64,000 nucleotides of DNA from Halovulum sp039180525 (lineage in GTDB: Bacteria; Pseudomonadota; Alphaproteobacteria; Rhodobacterales; Rhodobacteraceae): contig JBCDDF010000004.1 of assembly GCA_039180525.1 (NCBI GenBank), positions 82,392 to 146,391 on the forward strand, given 5' to 3'. This document shows positions 33,355 through 42,900 of the stretch, piece by piece. The stretch's first letter is position 1, and each line of letters begins with the position of its first letter. The position numbers were made by a program, and so were the translations under genes. Under the pieces are notes generated by a model. The model did no database searches and had not been told where the DNA came from. It saw nothing but the letters and a program-made list of their open reading frames with translations.

Positions 33355-34408
33355 GCCGCGCCTCAGCACGCCCGGCTGGCTGCACGCCGCAACGCCGGTG
33401 CTGGCGATCGCGCTGACAATGCTGGCGGGCGGCGCGTTGTTCGCGGCGCTGGGCAAGAACCCGGTAGAGGCGATCCGCGTGATCTTTTGGGATCCGCTGA
33501 TCGATCCGTTCTCGCGGTCCGAATTGCTGGTCAAGGCGGCGCCCCTGGCGATGATCGCGCTGGGCCTGGCATTCGGCTTTCGCGCCGGCATCTGGAATAT
33601 CGGCGCCGAGGGGCAGTTCATCGTCGGCGCGATCACCGGCGGTGCGGTCGGGCTGGCGTTCTACGGCACGCCCGGCCTGTGGCTGTTGCCGCTGATGGCG
33701 CTGGCGGGTGCCGCGGGCGGCGCGGCGTGGGCGATGATCCCGGCGATCCTGAAAATCCGCTTCAACGCCAACGAGATCCTGGTGTCGCTGATGCTGGTCT
33801 ATGTCGCCGAATTGCTGCTGTCGGCGCTGGTCTCCGGCCCGTTACGCGACCCCGACGGGTTCAATTTCCCCGAAAGCCGGCAGTTTCACGACAGTGCCAC
33901 GCTGCCGATCTTTTGGCCCGGCACGCGGGCGCATGTGGGCATTCTGATCGCACTGGGCCTGGGTGTCGCGGCGGCGGTGATGCTGCACCGGCACGTGTTC
34001 GGCTATCACGCGAACCTGCTGGGCTCCGCCCCGCGCGCAGCCGCCTTTGGCGGCGTCCGGGTGCACGTGATGACCGCGGTGTGCCTGGGCCTGTCCGGCG
34101 GGCTGGCCGGGTTGGCCGGGCTGTTCGAGGCCGCCGGCCCGGTGGGCCAACTGGTGCCCTCGCTGCCGGTGGGCTACGGCTTTACGGCGATCATCGTGGC
34201 CTTTCTGGGTCGGCTGGAGCCCTTGGGCATTCTATTGGCCAGCTTGGTCATGGCGCTGACCTACATCGGCGGAGAGACCGCGCAGTTCACCCTTCAGATC
34301 CCGGCCGCGGCGATCTGGGTGTTCCAGGGTATGCTGTTGTTCGCGCTTCTGGCGGTGGACGTGCTGACCCGCTACCGCCTGCGCTGGCGCCGCGGGGTGC
34401 GGGCATGA
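33341..34408 (+). CDS. purine/nucleoside ABC transporter permease 1
   Basis: A 355-residue permease of the branched-chain/ribose-nucleoside type with about ten hydrophobic segments. Family landmarks are FRAGIWNIGAEGQF in the first half and NANEILVSLML plus YGFTAIIVAFLGR in the second. It starts with a TTG at 33341 that overlaps the ATPase gene and is preceded by a GGAGAG site. It should form a heterodimer with the following permease. Its stop overlaps the next start in an ATGA junction. Confidence 0.93.
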   Translation: MLALEPRLSTPGWLHAATPVLAIALTMLAGGALFAALGKNPVEAIRVIFWDPLIDPFSRSELLVKAAPLAMIALGLAFGFRAGIWNIGAEGQFIVGAITGGAVGLAFYGTPGLWLLPLMALAGAAGGAAWAMIPAILKIRFNANEILVSLMLVYVAELLLSALVSGPLRDPDGFNFPESRQFHDSATLPIFWPGTRAHVGILIALGLGVAAAVMLHRHVFGYHANLLGSAPRAAAFGGVRVHVMTAVCLGLSGGLAGLAGLFEAAGPVGQLVPSLPVGYGFTAIIVAFLGRLEPLGILLASLVMALTYIGGETAQFTLQIPAAAIWVFQGMLLFALLAVDVLTRYRLRWRRGVRA

Positions 34409-35559
34409 GCGGCCTGCGCCTGAGCCCCGGTGCCGCGGTGACGCTGACTGCGATCCTGGCGTTGGTGGTTTTTTCCTTGGCCGCTGGGCTGGACCCGGTG
34501 CTGCTGACCGTGTCGATCATGGTTGCCGCGATGCCGCTGATGCTGGCCGCGCTGGGCGAGATGGTGGTGGAGAAATCCGGCGTCCTGAACCTGGGCGTGG
34601 AGGGGATGATGATCATCGGCGCGATTGCCGGTTTCGCGATTGCGGTGGAAAGCGGGTCTGCGCTGCTGGCCCTGGTCGCGGCCGCGCTGGCGGGTGCCGC
34701 GCTGGCGCTGGTCTTCGGCGTGCTGACACAGGTGCTGCTGGCCAATCAGGTGGCGACCGGCCTGGCGTTGACGCTGTTCGGGCTGGGGTTGGCAGCGCTG
34801 ATCGGCCAACCCTATTCGGGCATCAAGCCACCGCCCTTTCCGCGGCTCGACATCCCGTTGCTGTCCGATCTGCCGGTGGTGGGGCCGCTGCTTCTGTCGC
34901 ACGATCTGCTGCTATATTTCAGCTTCGCGCTGCTGGCCGCGATCTGGGTCTTTCTCTACCGCAGCCGCGGCGGGCTGGTCCTGCGCGCCGTTGGCGAAAG
35001 CCATGATGCGGCGCATGCGCTGGGCTATCGCGTGATCCCGATCCGGCTGGCCGCCATCGCCTTTGGCGGCGCCTGCGCCGGGTTGGGCGGGGCTGCGCTG
35101 TCGCTGATCCGGGTGCCGCAATGGACCGAAAGCATGACCGCCGGCGCCGGCTGGATCGCGCTGGCGATCGTCGTCTTCGGTGGCTGGCGGCCGGTGCGCG
35201 TGGCGCTAGGCGCGTATCTGTTCGGCGGCGTGACGATCCTGCAATTGAACCTTCAGGCCGCCGGCTTGACGCCGCTTTGGCTACTGGTTCTGGCCCTGCT
35301 GCTGTTCGCGGTGCATTCGACGGCGCGCGCGCTGGCCGGGGCGGGGGCGCATATCCGCGCGCTGTTCCCGCTGTGGCTGGCGACCGCGGGCGCCGCCGCC
35401 GCCGCCGTCTACAGCCCGATCGCGATCCAGGCGCAGTATCTGTCGATGGCGCCCTATATCTGCACCATCGTCGTGCTGGTGGTCATGTCCGCCGACCGGC
35501 TGCGCGCCAGCCTGAACGCCCCGGCCGCGCTGGGCCGCGTGTTCCACCGGCCGGCATGA
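34405..35559 (+). CDS. purine/nucleoside ABC transporter permease 2, enlarged
   Basis: A 384-residue partner permease with the family motifs VEKSGVLNLGVEGMM, LLANQVATGLALTLFG, VGESHDAAHALGY and MTAGAGWIALAIVVFG. It is some 60-70 residues longer than usual. The extra material lies at about residues 288-341, between the LQLNLQAAG strand and the final YLSMAPYICTIVVLV helix, and contains two additional hydrophobic, alanine/leucine-rich segments. The reading frame is intact across it. Start and stop overlap both neighbours, so it is a normal member of the operon. Confidence 0.92.
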   Translation: MSGLRLSPGAAVTLTAILALVVFSLAAGLDPVLLTVSIMVAAMPLMLAALGEMVVEKSGVLNLGVEGMMIIGAIAGFAIAVESGSALLALVAAALAGAALALVFGVLTQVLLANQVATGLALTLFGLGLAALIGQPYSGIKPPPFPRLDIPLLSDLPVVGPLLLSHDLLLYFSFALLAAIWVFLYRSRGGLVLRAVGESHDAAHALGYRVIPIRLAAIAFGGACAGLGGAALSLIRVPQWTESMTAGAGWIALAIVVFGGWRPVRVALGAYLFGGVTILQLNLQAAGLTPLWLLVLALLLFAVHSTARALAGAGAHIRALFPLWLATAGAAAAAVYSPIAIQAQYLSMAPYICTIVVLVVMSADRLRASLNAPAALGRVFHRPA

Positions 35560-36293
35560 CGTGGTCGCGCGCCCGCCTCCACCGGATCCTAGAGGCCGAG
35601 GACCCGCAATTCGGCCGTGCCTATGGGCTGTTCAACAACGGCGTCATCGTGCTGGCCGTCTGCGTCTACATGTTCTCCACCATGCCGGATCTGGGCCCGA
35701 CCAGCCGCGCGATCCTGAGCGTGCTGGATGTCGCGGTAATCGCTGTCTTCGCCACGGATTATTGCCTGCGCTTCGCCTGCGCGCCGCGCCCCTTGCGCTA
35801 TGCGTTCAGCTTCTGGGGGCTGATCGATCTGATCTCCTTCCTGCCTGCGCTGATCCTGGCCGGCAGCGATCTAAGCTCTGCCAGGCTGGTGCGGCTGATC
35901 CAACTGGCGCGCATCCTGCGGCTGATGCACATGACGCGGGCGCTGGATCACATGGTGGGCGCGGTCACGTCGGTGCGCGAGCAGTTGCTGATCTTTCTCT
36001 TCCTGACGCTGATCGTGCTGTTTCTCGCCGCCGTGGGCATCTATCAGTTCGAACATGCCGCGCAGCCCGAGGTCTTCAAATCCGTCCCCCATTCCCTTTG
36101 GTGGGCAGTCGCGACGCTGTCGACGGTAGGCTATGGCGACATCTATCCGGTCACCCCGGGCGGGCGGTTCTTTACCGGCATCGTCCTTTTGGTCGGTCTG
36201 GCGGTGATCGCGGTGCCCACCGGGCTGATCTCGGCCGCGCTGGTATCCAAAACAGAAAGCAACCAACAGGAGAAGGAAGCAGATGATCCGTAG
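35556..36293 (+). CDS. voltage-gated potassium channel-like protein
   Basis: A 245-residue six-segment ion channel. The selectivity filter is TVGYGD at 190-195, preceded by the pore helix around SLWWAVATLS. The S4-like segment has basic residues at 110, 113, 119, 122 and 128, spaced mostly three or six apart, which supports a voltage sensor. The C-terminus is short and acidic, with no RCK or cyclic-nucleotide domain. The ATG overlaps the permease stop and the gene ends 11 bp inside the BMP receptor gene, so it is translated as part of the purine transporter operon. Its role there is unclear. Confidence 0.9.
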   Translation: MTWSRARLHRILEAEDPQFGRAYGLFNNGVIVLAVCVYMFSTMPDLGPTSRAILSVLDVAVIAVFATDYCLRFACAPRPLRYAFSFWGLIDLISFLPALILAGSDLSSARLVRLIQLARILRLMHMTRALDHMVGAVTSVREQLLIFLFLTLIVLFLAAVGIYQFEHAAQPEVFKSVPHSLWWAVATLSTVGYGDIYPVTPGGRFFTGIVLLVGLAVIAVPTGLISAALVSKTESNQQEKEADDP

Positions 36294-37356
36294 AACTCTT
36301 TTGACCGCCGCCGCTGCGGCCCTGGCATTGGGCGGCGCGGCATTCGCCGACGGGGACGAACCGGTAAAGGTCGGTTTCGTCTATGTCGGTCCGGTCGGCG
36401 ACTTCGGCTGGACCTATGAGCACGACCAGGGCCGCCTGGCCGTCGAGGAGGCGTTCGGCGACAAGGTGGAGACGACCTTCGTCGAAAGCGTCCCCGAGGG
36501 CCCGGACGCAGAGCGCGTGATCCGCCAGATGGCGCAATCGGGGCACGATCTGATCTTCACCACCTCGTTCGGCTACATGAACCCGACGCTGAAGGTGGCG
36601 GAACAGTTTCCGGACGTGAAGTTCGAACACGCCACCGGGTTCAAACGTGCCGACAACGTGTCCACCTATTCCGGTCGTTTCTACGAGGGGCGCACGGTGA
36701 TCGGCCACATCGCCGGGCGGATGACGGAAACGAACGTGATCGGCTATATCGCGTCTTTCCCGATCCCCGAGGTCGTCCGCGGCATCAATGCGGCCTATTT
36801 GGCGGCGACGGCGGCCAACCCGGATGTGGAGTTCAAGATCGTCTGGGTCTCCACCTGGTTCGACCCGGCCAAGGAGGCCGACGCCGCCAACGCGCTGGTC
36901 GAGCAGGGCGCCGATGTCATCATGCAGCACACCGACAGCCCCGCAGCCATGACCATCGCCGAGGAAAGGGGCATCTATGCCTTCGGTCAGGCGTCCGATA
37001 TGGCGCAGTTCGGCCCGAACGCGCGGCTGAGCTCGATCATCGACAATTGGGGGCCCTATTACGTGTCGCGGGTACAGGCGGTGATGGACGGCACCTGGGA
37101 ATCCACCGACACCTGGGACGGGATCGAACCCGGGCTGACCGAGATCGGCGCTTTCAACAATGTGCCCGAAGACGTGGCGGCCGAGGCGGAGGCGATCAAG
37201 CAGGCGATCATCGCCGGAGAGCTGCATTCCTTCACCGGTCCGATCAACAAGCAGGACGGATCCGCCTGGCTGGCAGAGGGTGAGACGGCGGATGACGGCA
37301 CGCTTCTGAGCATGAACTTCTATGTCGAGGGGATCGAGGGCACGATACCCAACTGA
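36283..37356 (+). CDS. BMP-family purine/nucleoside-binding protein
   Basis: A 357-residue periplasmic receptor of the BMP/PnrA family. A signal peptide of about 22 residues ends at AAFA, with no lipobox, so it is soluble in the periplasm. The mature part shows VGFVYVGPVGDFGWTYEHDQ, the family's first ligand loop, and DVIMQHTDSPAA and SSIIDNWGPYY later. AGGAGAAGG precedes the ATG. It lies at the operon end, whereas the receptor often comes first, so its expression is probably high through its own strong ribosome-binding site. The ligand is inferred to be a purine base or nucleoside. Confidence 0.94.
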   Translation: MIRRTLLTAAAAALALGGAAFADGDEPVKVGFVYVGPVGDFGWTYEHDQGRLAVEEAFGDKVETTFVESVPEGPDAERVIRQMAQSGHDLIFTTSFGYMNPTLKVAEQFPDVKFEHATGFKRADNVSTYSGRFYEGRTVIGHIAGRMTETNVIGYIASFPIPEVVRGINAAYLAATAANPDVEFKIVWVSTWFDPAKEADAANALVEQGADVIMQHTDSPAAMTIAEERGIYAFGQASDMAQFGPNARLSSIIDNWGPYYVSRVQAVMDGTWESTDTWDGIEPGLTEIGAFNNVPEDVAAEAEAIKQAIIAGELHSFTGPINKQDGSAWLAEGETADDGTLLSMNFYVEGIEGTIPN

Positions 37357-37367
37357 CGACCCGGTCG

Positions 37368-37395
37368 GCGCGGGGCTGCCAAGCGAGCCCCGCGC
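37368..37395. terminator. hairpin between convergent genes
   Basis: GCGCGGGGCT at 37368-37377 pairs with AGCCCCGCGC at 37386-37395 around an 8-nt loop. It lies 12 nt after the BMP receptor stop and just before the MFS gene stop on the other strand. It has no T-run, but position and stem strength suggest a bidirectional terminator. Confidence 0.6.
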
Positions 37396-37401
37396 GCCGG
37401 C

Positions 37402-38703
37402 TTATCGCGGCGCGGCCGGTGTCGGCTCTGCCAGCGCCTCTGCCTCCGCCTCCGCCACTGCTTCCTCTTGCGCCATGTCGATGGCGATTTCCTGCGCCAC
37501 TTCGACCGCCACGGGCGAGCTTTGCGGCAGCACAACCTGATAGGCGGCGGTTTCGTCCGCCGTCGGCGCGGCGCGCTGCGTCATCCGGTAGAGCGCATAA
37601 AGCGCGATCGCCGCGAACAGGATGCCGATGAACAGGAAATAGCTCCACGCGCCCATCGTGCCCATCATCGCGCCGACCACGACCGGACCCAGGATCGCGC
37701 CCAGCCCGTTGGTGAAGATCAGCCCGCCCGACGCGGCGGCCATGTCGTCGTGTTCCAGAAAGTCGTTGGTATAGGCGATCAGCAGCGAATAAAGCGGGTT
37801 CGCCACGCCGCCGACCACGAAACCCGCGATACAGGTGATCCAGAACACACCGAGAAACGGCATGGCCAGCGCCATGGTGGCCGCGCCCAGTGCGGTCGTG
37901 CCCAGGATCACCCGGCGCCGATCCATCCGGTCGGACAGCCAACCGATGGGCACCTGCAGCAGCATCCCGCCGGTATAGATCGCGGCGACGAAGATCGAGG
38001 TCTGCGCCGTGGTCAGTTGCACCTCTGTGGCGAATACCGGTGCCATGCCGAACATGGCCGCGAACACACCACCCAACAGGAACGTGCCCACCATGCCCAG
38101 TGGCGAGGCGTTGAACAGCGCCCGCAGGCTCATCGGCTTGGTCGTCTCGAACACAGGTGCCGGGCTGGCGGACAGCAGGATCGGCGCGAAGGACACCGAC
38201 ACCAGCACCGACATCGCCACGAACAGCGTGTATTGCCCCGCATCGGCGACGTTCAGCAGCCCCTGGGCCGAGATGATGCCGACCATCTGGATGACGACGT
38301 AAAGCGACAGCGCCTGGCCGCGGGTGTCATTGGTGGCGTTGCCGTTGATCCAGCTTTCGCAAACCACATAGACGCCGGAAAAGCACAGGCCCACCAGCAG
38401 CCGCATCAGACCCCAGGAGATCGGGTGGGGCAGGGCGGCGTACAGGATGAAAGCGGCCGAGATCAGCGAGGCCAAGGCCGCGAACACCCGCACATGCCCG
38501 ACCCGGCGGATCATATGCGGCGTCAGGCGCGACCCGATTAGAAACCCCAGAAAATATGCCGCCATGACGTAGGACATGGTGGCGGCCGAGAACCCCTCGA
38601 TCGCGCCGCGCAGGCCCAGCAGCGTGCCCTGCAGGCCGTTGCCGATCATCAGCAGCAAAAGGCCGAGGAACAGGGCCCAGGAATGTCTTAGAACGCTCAG
38701 CAT
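37402..38703 (-). CDS. MFS transporter
   Basis: A 433-residue major facilitator with 12 predicted membrane segments, resembling the YcaD-type group. FLGFLIGSRLTPHMIRRVGH after helix 2 is the loop 2-3 motif, and GWLSDRMDRRRVI is the matching loop in the second half. The C-terminal 50 residues are a soluble tail rich in alanine and glutamate (EAVAEAEAEALAE), not part of the transport core. The substrate is unknown. It ends 45 bp from the convergent BMP receptor gene and starts 127 bp from queA; that gap shows no further feature. Confidence 0.92.
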   Translation of the reverse strand: MLSVLRHSWALFLGLLLLMIGNGLQGTLLGLRGAIEGFSAATMSYVMAAYFLGFLIGSRLTPHMIRRVGHVRVFAALASLISAAFILYAALPHPISWGLMRLLVGLCFSGVYVVCESWINGNATNDTRGQALSLYVVIQMVGIISAQGLLNVADAGQYTLFVAMSVLVSVSFAPILLSASPAPVFETTKPMSLRALFNASPLGMVGTFLLGGVFAAMFGMAPVFATEVQLTTAQTSIFVAAIYTGGMLLQVPIGWLSDRMDRRRVILGTTALGAATMALAMPFLGVFWITCIAGFVVGGVANPLYSLLIAYTNDFLEHDDMAAASGGLIFTNGLGAILGPVVVGAMMGTMGAWSYFLFIGILFAAIALYALYRMTQRAAPTADETAAYQVVLPQSSPVAVEVAQEIAIDMAQEEAVAEAEAEALAEPTPAAPR

Positions 38704-38830
38704 GGGCGGCCCCTTGGGTCTGTGCGGCGGCGGGTTGTGGCGCGCTGTCTATGAACCGGGTGACTTGCCGAGCGCATAATCGATCGGCGCGCGCCACGAG
38801 CCGCCATTCGCGACATCGCCGCGTCGGATT

Positions 38831-39901
38831 TCAGCCGCGGGGCAGAAGAAGCGAAGCGTCGCCGTAGGAAAAGAAACGGTATCGTTCGGCGATGGCATGG
38901 GCATAGATCGCCCGGATGCGCTCCGTGCCCATCAGTGCCGACACCAGCATCATCAGCGTGGATTTCGGCAGGTGGAAATTCGTCATCAGCCCATCCGCCG
39001 CGGCAAAGCGGTGACCGGGCCGGATGAAGATGTCGGTCATCCCGCGAAACGGCTTCAGCGTGCCGCCCGCGGCCGCACTTTCCAAAAGCCGCAGCGCGGT
39101 GGTGCCCACGGGCACGATGCGCCCCCCCGCGGCGCGCGCGGCAGCAATCGCGGCCGCCGCGTCTTCGGACACCTCGCCCCATTCGGCATGCATCTTGTGA
39201 TCCTCGATGGCCTCTACCGTCACCGGCAGGAAGGTCCCCGCACCGACATGCAGCGTGACATAGGCGTGGCCGATCCCCGCCGCGGCCAGGGCCGCCAGCA
39301 ATGGCGCGTCGAAATGAAGCGACGCGGTCGGTGCCGCCACCGCGCCGGCGCGGCGGGCGAAGACGGTCTGATAGTCCTGCCGGTCCCGGTCATCGGCGGC
39401 GCGCCTGCCGGCGATATAGGGCGGCAGCGGCATCTCTCCCTGCGCGGAGATGGCGGCATCAAGGTCGCCGGTTTCGGCGTCGAATTGCAGCCGCACCTCG
39501 GCGCCGGTGCGGCCCAGAACGGCCGCGGACAGCTCGGGGCCAAAGGCCACGCGGTCGCCCGAACGCAGGCGTTTGGCCGGTTTGGCCAGCGCCATCCAGA
39601 TGCCCGAATTGCCTGGTTCGGTCAGCGTGAGCTCCACCTGCGCCGAAAGCGGGCCATCGGGGATGTCGCGGGTCCGGATGCCGCGCAGACGCGCCGGGAT
39701 CACCTTGGTGTCGTTGAAGACCAGCAGATCGCCGCGCCGCAGCACCGATGGCAGGTCGTGGACCCGGCGGTCGGCGATGTCGCCCGGCGTGGCCACCAGC
39801 AGCCGCGCGGCGGAGCGCGGTCGCACCGGGCGCAGCGCGATCAGATCCTCGGGCAGGTCGAAATCGAAATCGCCGAGGCTCAGGCCATCCGCGTCCTTCA
39901 C
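38831..39901 (-). CDS. queA: S-adenosylmethionine:tRNA ribosyltransferase-isomerase
   Basis: A 356-residue QueA, which adds the epoxycyclopentanediol-forming ribosyl unit of SAM to preQ1 in tRNA during queuosine synthesis. It shows DFDFDLPEDLIALRP near the start, LLVFNDTKVIPARL, LHVGAGTFLPV and HAEWGEVSEDAA. C-terminal FIRPGHRF and LMTNFHLPKSTLMMLVSA are diagnostic. It starts with GTG at 39901 and overlaps the stop of the upstream AsmA-like gene (GTGA). The N-terminus has five residues more than the common start. No other queuosine genes are in view. Confidence 0.96.
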   Translation of the reverse strand: MKDADGLSLGDFDFDLPEDLIALRPVRPRSAARLLVATPGDIADRRVHDLPSVLRRGDLLVFNDTKVIPARLRGIRTRDIPDGPLSAQVELTLTEPGNSGIWMALAKPAKRLRSGDRVAFGPELSAAVLGRTGAEVRLQFDAETGDLDAAISAQGEMPLPPYIAGRRAADDRDRQDYQTVFARRAGAVAAPTASLHFDAPLLAALAAAGIGHAYVTLHVGAGTFLPVTVEAIEDHKMHAEWGEVSEDAAAAIAAARAAGGRIVPVGTTALRLLESAAAGGTLKPFRGMTDIFIRPGHRFAAADGLMTNFHLPKSTLMMLVSALMGTERIRAIYAHAIAERYRFFSYGDASLLLPRG

Positions 39902-42900
39902 CCGCCGGGGGTCCCGGGTGCGCGTGACTGGAACAATTCCCGCGCGGCCCCGGGGGCCAGAAGCGACAGCGGGTTGACCGAGATTTCGGGCGCCTGCGCG
40001 GTGCCGCGGACGGAGAAATTCGCGCCCAGGATGCCCTCGCCGGGGCGCCCACCCAAAAGCCGGCCCAGGCCGGGCAATCGTTCGATCAGCCCGTTGACGG
40101 CATAGAAGGGCGACACGACGCCATCGAGTTGCAGCGCGCCGCGGGCCATGTCGTAGTTGCCCTGCACGGTGATGCCCAGGCTTGGGCCCACCGCGCGGCC
40201 CCCCGAGATATAGACGCGGTCGTCCGCGATCGCATAGCGGCCCTGCGCGTCGTCGAAGGGGATGCCGGCGCGGCGCATTTCCTCGGCGCCGCGCTCGATC
40301 GTGGCGTCGGCCAGCAGCCGCGCGACGCCGGGCGCGTTCACGATGCGGGTGTCTCTTAGCGAAAAGACCCCCTGGATCGGCGCCCCGGCGCCGCCCGGTT
40401 CGACAGACAGGCGCAGCGTGCCGGATCGGGCATTGGGATAGACGCCCGCGTCGCGCAGCACCGCGCCGCCATCCTGAGCCTCGATGAAGACCCGGCCGCC
40501 GGATTGGATCACGCCGGCGATCTGCGCGCCGCCATTGACCGCGGCGGTGAACCGCCCCCGCGTGCCGCCATCGGTGCTGAGCGATCCGCGCAGCCCGGTC
40601 AGGCGGATCGATTCCGAGGCGATCACCTCGTCCGGTGCCAGCGCCAGGTCGATACCCGCGCCGCCACCCGCACCGTCGCCCGCGGCGCCCGGCAGACCGC
40701 CGCGCAGGTCGATCCGCCCGCCATCGATGGACACCTGCGTCGGCGTTCCGGGGCGCGTGCGCCAGGCCACCGGCGCATCGATCAAAGGCGGCAGGCGCAG
40801 CCGCGACAACCGCCCCCCGGACAGCCGGCCGCCGCTAAGATCCAGCGCCCCGCGCAAGGACAGCCCAGGCCCGTCCAAGGCGAAATAGTCGACCTCCACC
40901 GGGTCGGCGAAACGGCCGCGCACGGTCAGATCCCCGGCCGCGCGCGGCGACTTGCGCCAGTTCAGCGCCGGGATGGACACCGCGGCCCCCGCCAGATCGA
41001 CGTCGACCTGATACGCCAGCGGTTCGTCGCGCGGCAATTGCAGCGCGAACCGCCCGTCGCCGCGCCCGGCAATCGCGCCCGGCGGCAGCGGGATGCCCAG
41101 CCCATCCAGCGTCTCGGGCGTGACGTCCAGCGTTCCGGTCACCTGCGCCGGCGGCGCATCGGGCCCGAAACGCGCGGCATAGGCGGCCTGCACCGGCACG
41201 CCGTCCACCGTGAACGCCCCGTCGACCCTCAACTCGGATGTCGTCGCGAAGAGCGACGCGGTATCCGCCGCGATCACCCGCCCGGGTGCCAGGACATCCG
41301 AGGTGACGTCGCGCAGATCGGCGCGTGTCTCGACCTCGAAATCCGCGACCTTCAGCTCGCGTTTCAGCGGAAACGCCAGCGCCAGCTCGACGCTTCCCCG
41401 TCCGCGCGCCAGATCGGTGCCCTGGCCGGCGCGGGTCAGCAGGTTCAGCGGCGCCCGGTCGATCAGATCCAGCACCGCGCGCAGGCTGCCGTCGCCGGTC
41501 AGCGCGAATTCCGCGCGCGCCGGGCGCTGCCGGGTGTCGGGCACCGCCATGCGGCTGCCGGCCAGATCGATGCCCGTCGCCAGACCGCCCAGCGAACTGC
41601 CGCGATCCAGCACCAGATCGAAGCGGCCATCGATCAACTGACCTGACCCACGCCCGCCCACGATCAGCGGAAAGTCGGGCAGGATCCGCGCCCGGGCATC
41701 GACGAAATCGAAATCCAGCCCGAACCTGGGTCCGGTGCTGTCGTTGCGGATGAAGACATCCGCCCGTGTCAGCATGCCGGCCTGGATGTGGGTTTCCAGC
41801 CATTCGCGCAGCCGGCGGGCACGGTCGGGCGGCCAAAAGCTCAGCACCCTGCCGGTGGTGACGTTGTGGGCATAGGCATCCAGCGCCACGTCCCACCCGC
41901 CCGCATGCGGCGCCACCCTGCCGGAGATGGCGGCATTCGTGGTGCCGTTGCGGACCGACAATTCGCCCACATCGATCGAGAACGGGCGGAAGTTCACCCG
42001 CGCCACGGCAGCGCCGGCGAGAAAGCGCAGCCGTTGGCGCGGCAGATCGGGCGGCGCGACCTCCACGTTCGACAGGTGCATCTGGGCGACCAGCGCCCGC
42101 ACCCCCGCGCCATCGGCGGTCCGTTCCACATTCACCCGCCCGTTGGAGGCGAAGGTGCCGTAGGGGCTGTCGATCTTCAGACTGGTGACGCGGAAAACTT
42201 CTTCAACCGGGTCGAAGGCGAAATAGGCCTCTGCGCCGTTAAACTTGCGCGCGATCCCGTCGCGGGGCACCAAGGTGCCTGCACCCAGCCGCAACTGGCC
42301 GGAGAATGACAAAAGCGCGCCCTCCGAATCCAGCACCGCGGCCAGCGTGCCGCTGACCGGCGCATCGATCAGGCTCAGCCAGTCCAGCACCGGGATCTGT
42401 TCTGCCAGGTCCGCCGGCTGCGCCTCTTCTACGGAGATCTGGTAGCGGGTCTGCCCGTTGCCGCTGGTGGTGGCAAAACGCACCTGGACCGGAAGCGGCG
42501 TCCGCCCGGCCTGCCGCAGCGTGGCGTTCAGCGACCCGCTGGTGCCGGCGGGATCGCGCCGCAACTCGGCGCGGGCATCATGGGTCACCCAGACCTCGCC
42601 GGTGCGTTCGTCGAAGAAACGCGCATAGACATCGGTGAAATCGACCGATTCCAGGTCGCGCAGCAACGCCACCCGATCCAACTGGGCGGAGATGTTCAAG
42701 AGCGCGCCGAAATCCGGGGTCCGCACCGGCGTGCCGGTTTGGCCGCCGAACAGGCGCACCGGCGCGGTTCCCTGACGGTTTCCGGCCAGATCCAGGGCGC
42801 CGCTGGCGGTGCGCGTGAACGTCAGTTCGATCCCGGTGAAGGTCAGGTTGCGTGGCCTGAGTTGCCCCTGCAGCCCCTCCATCACCATGAAGTCGGTGCG

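Noticed and set aside
33487..34404. N-terminal extension of permease 2 over permease 1
   Set aside because: This part is permease 1 read in another frame and has no membrane segments; the ATG at 34405 gives the family start.
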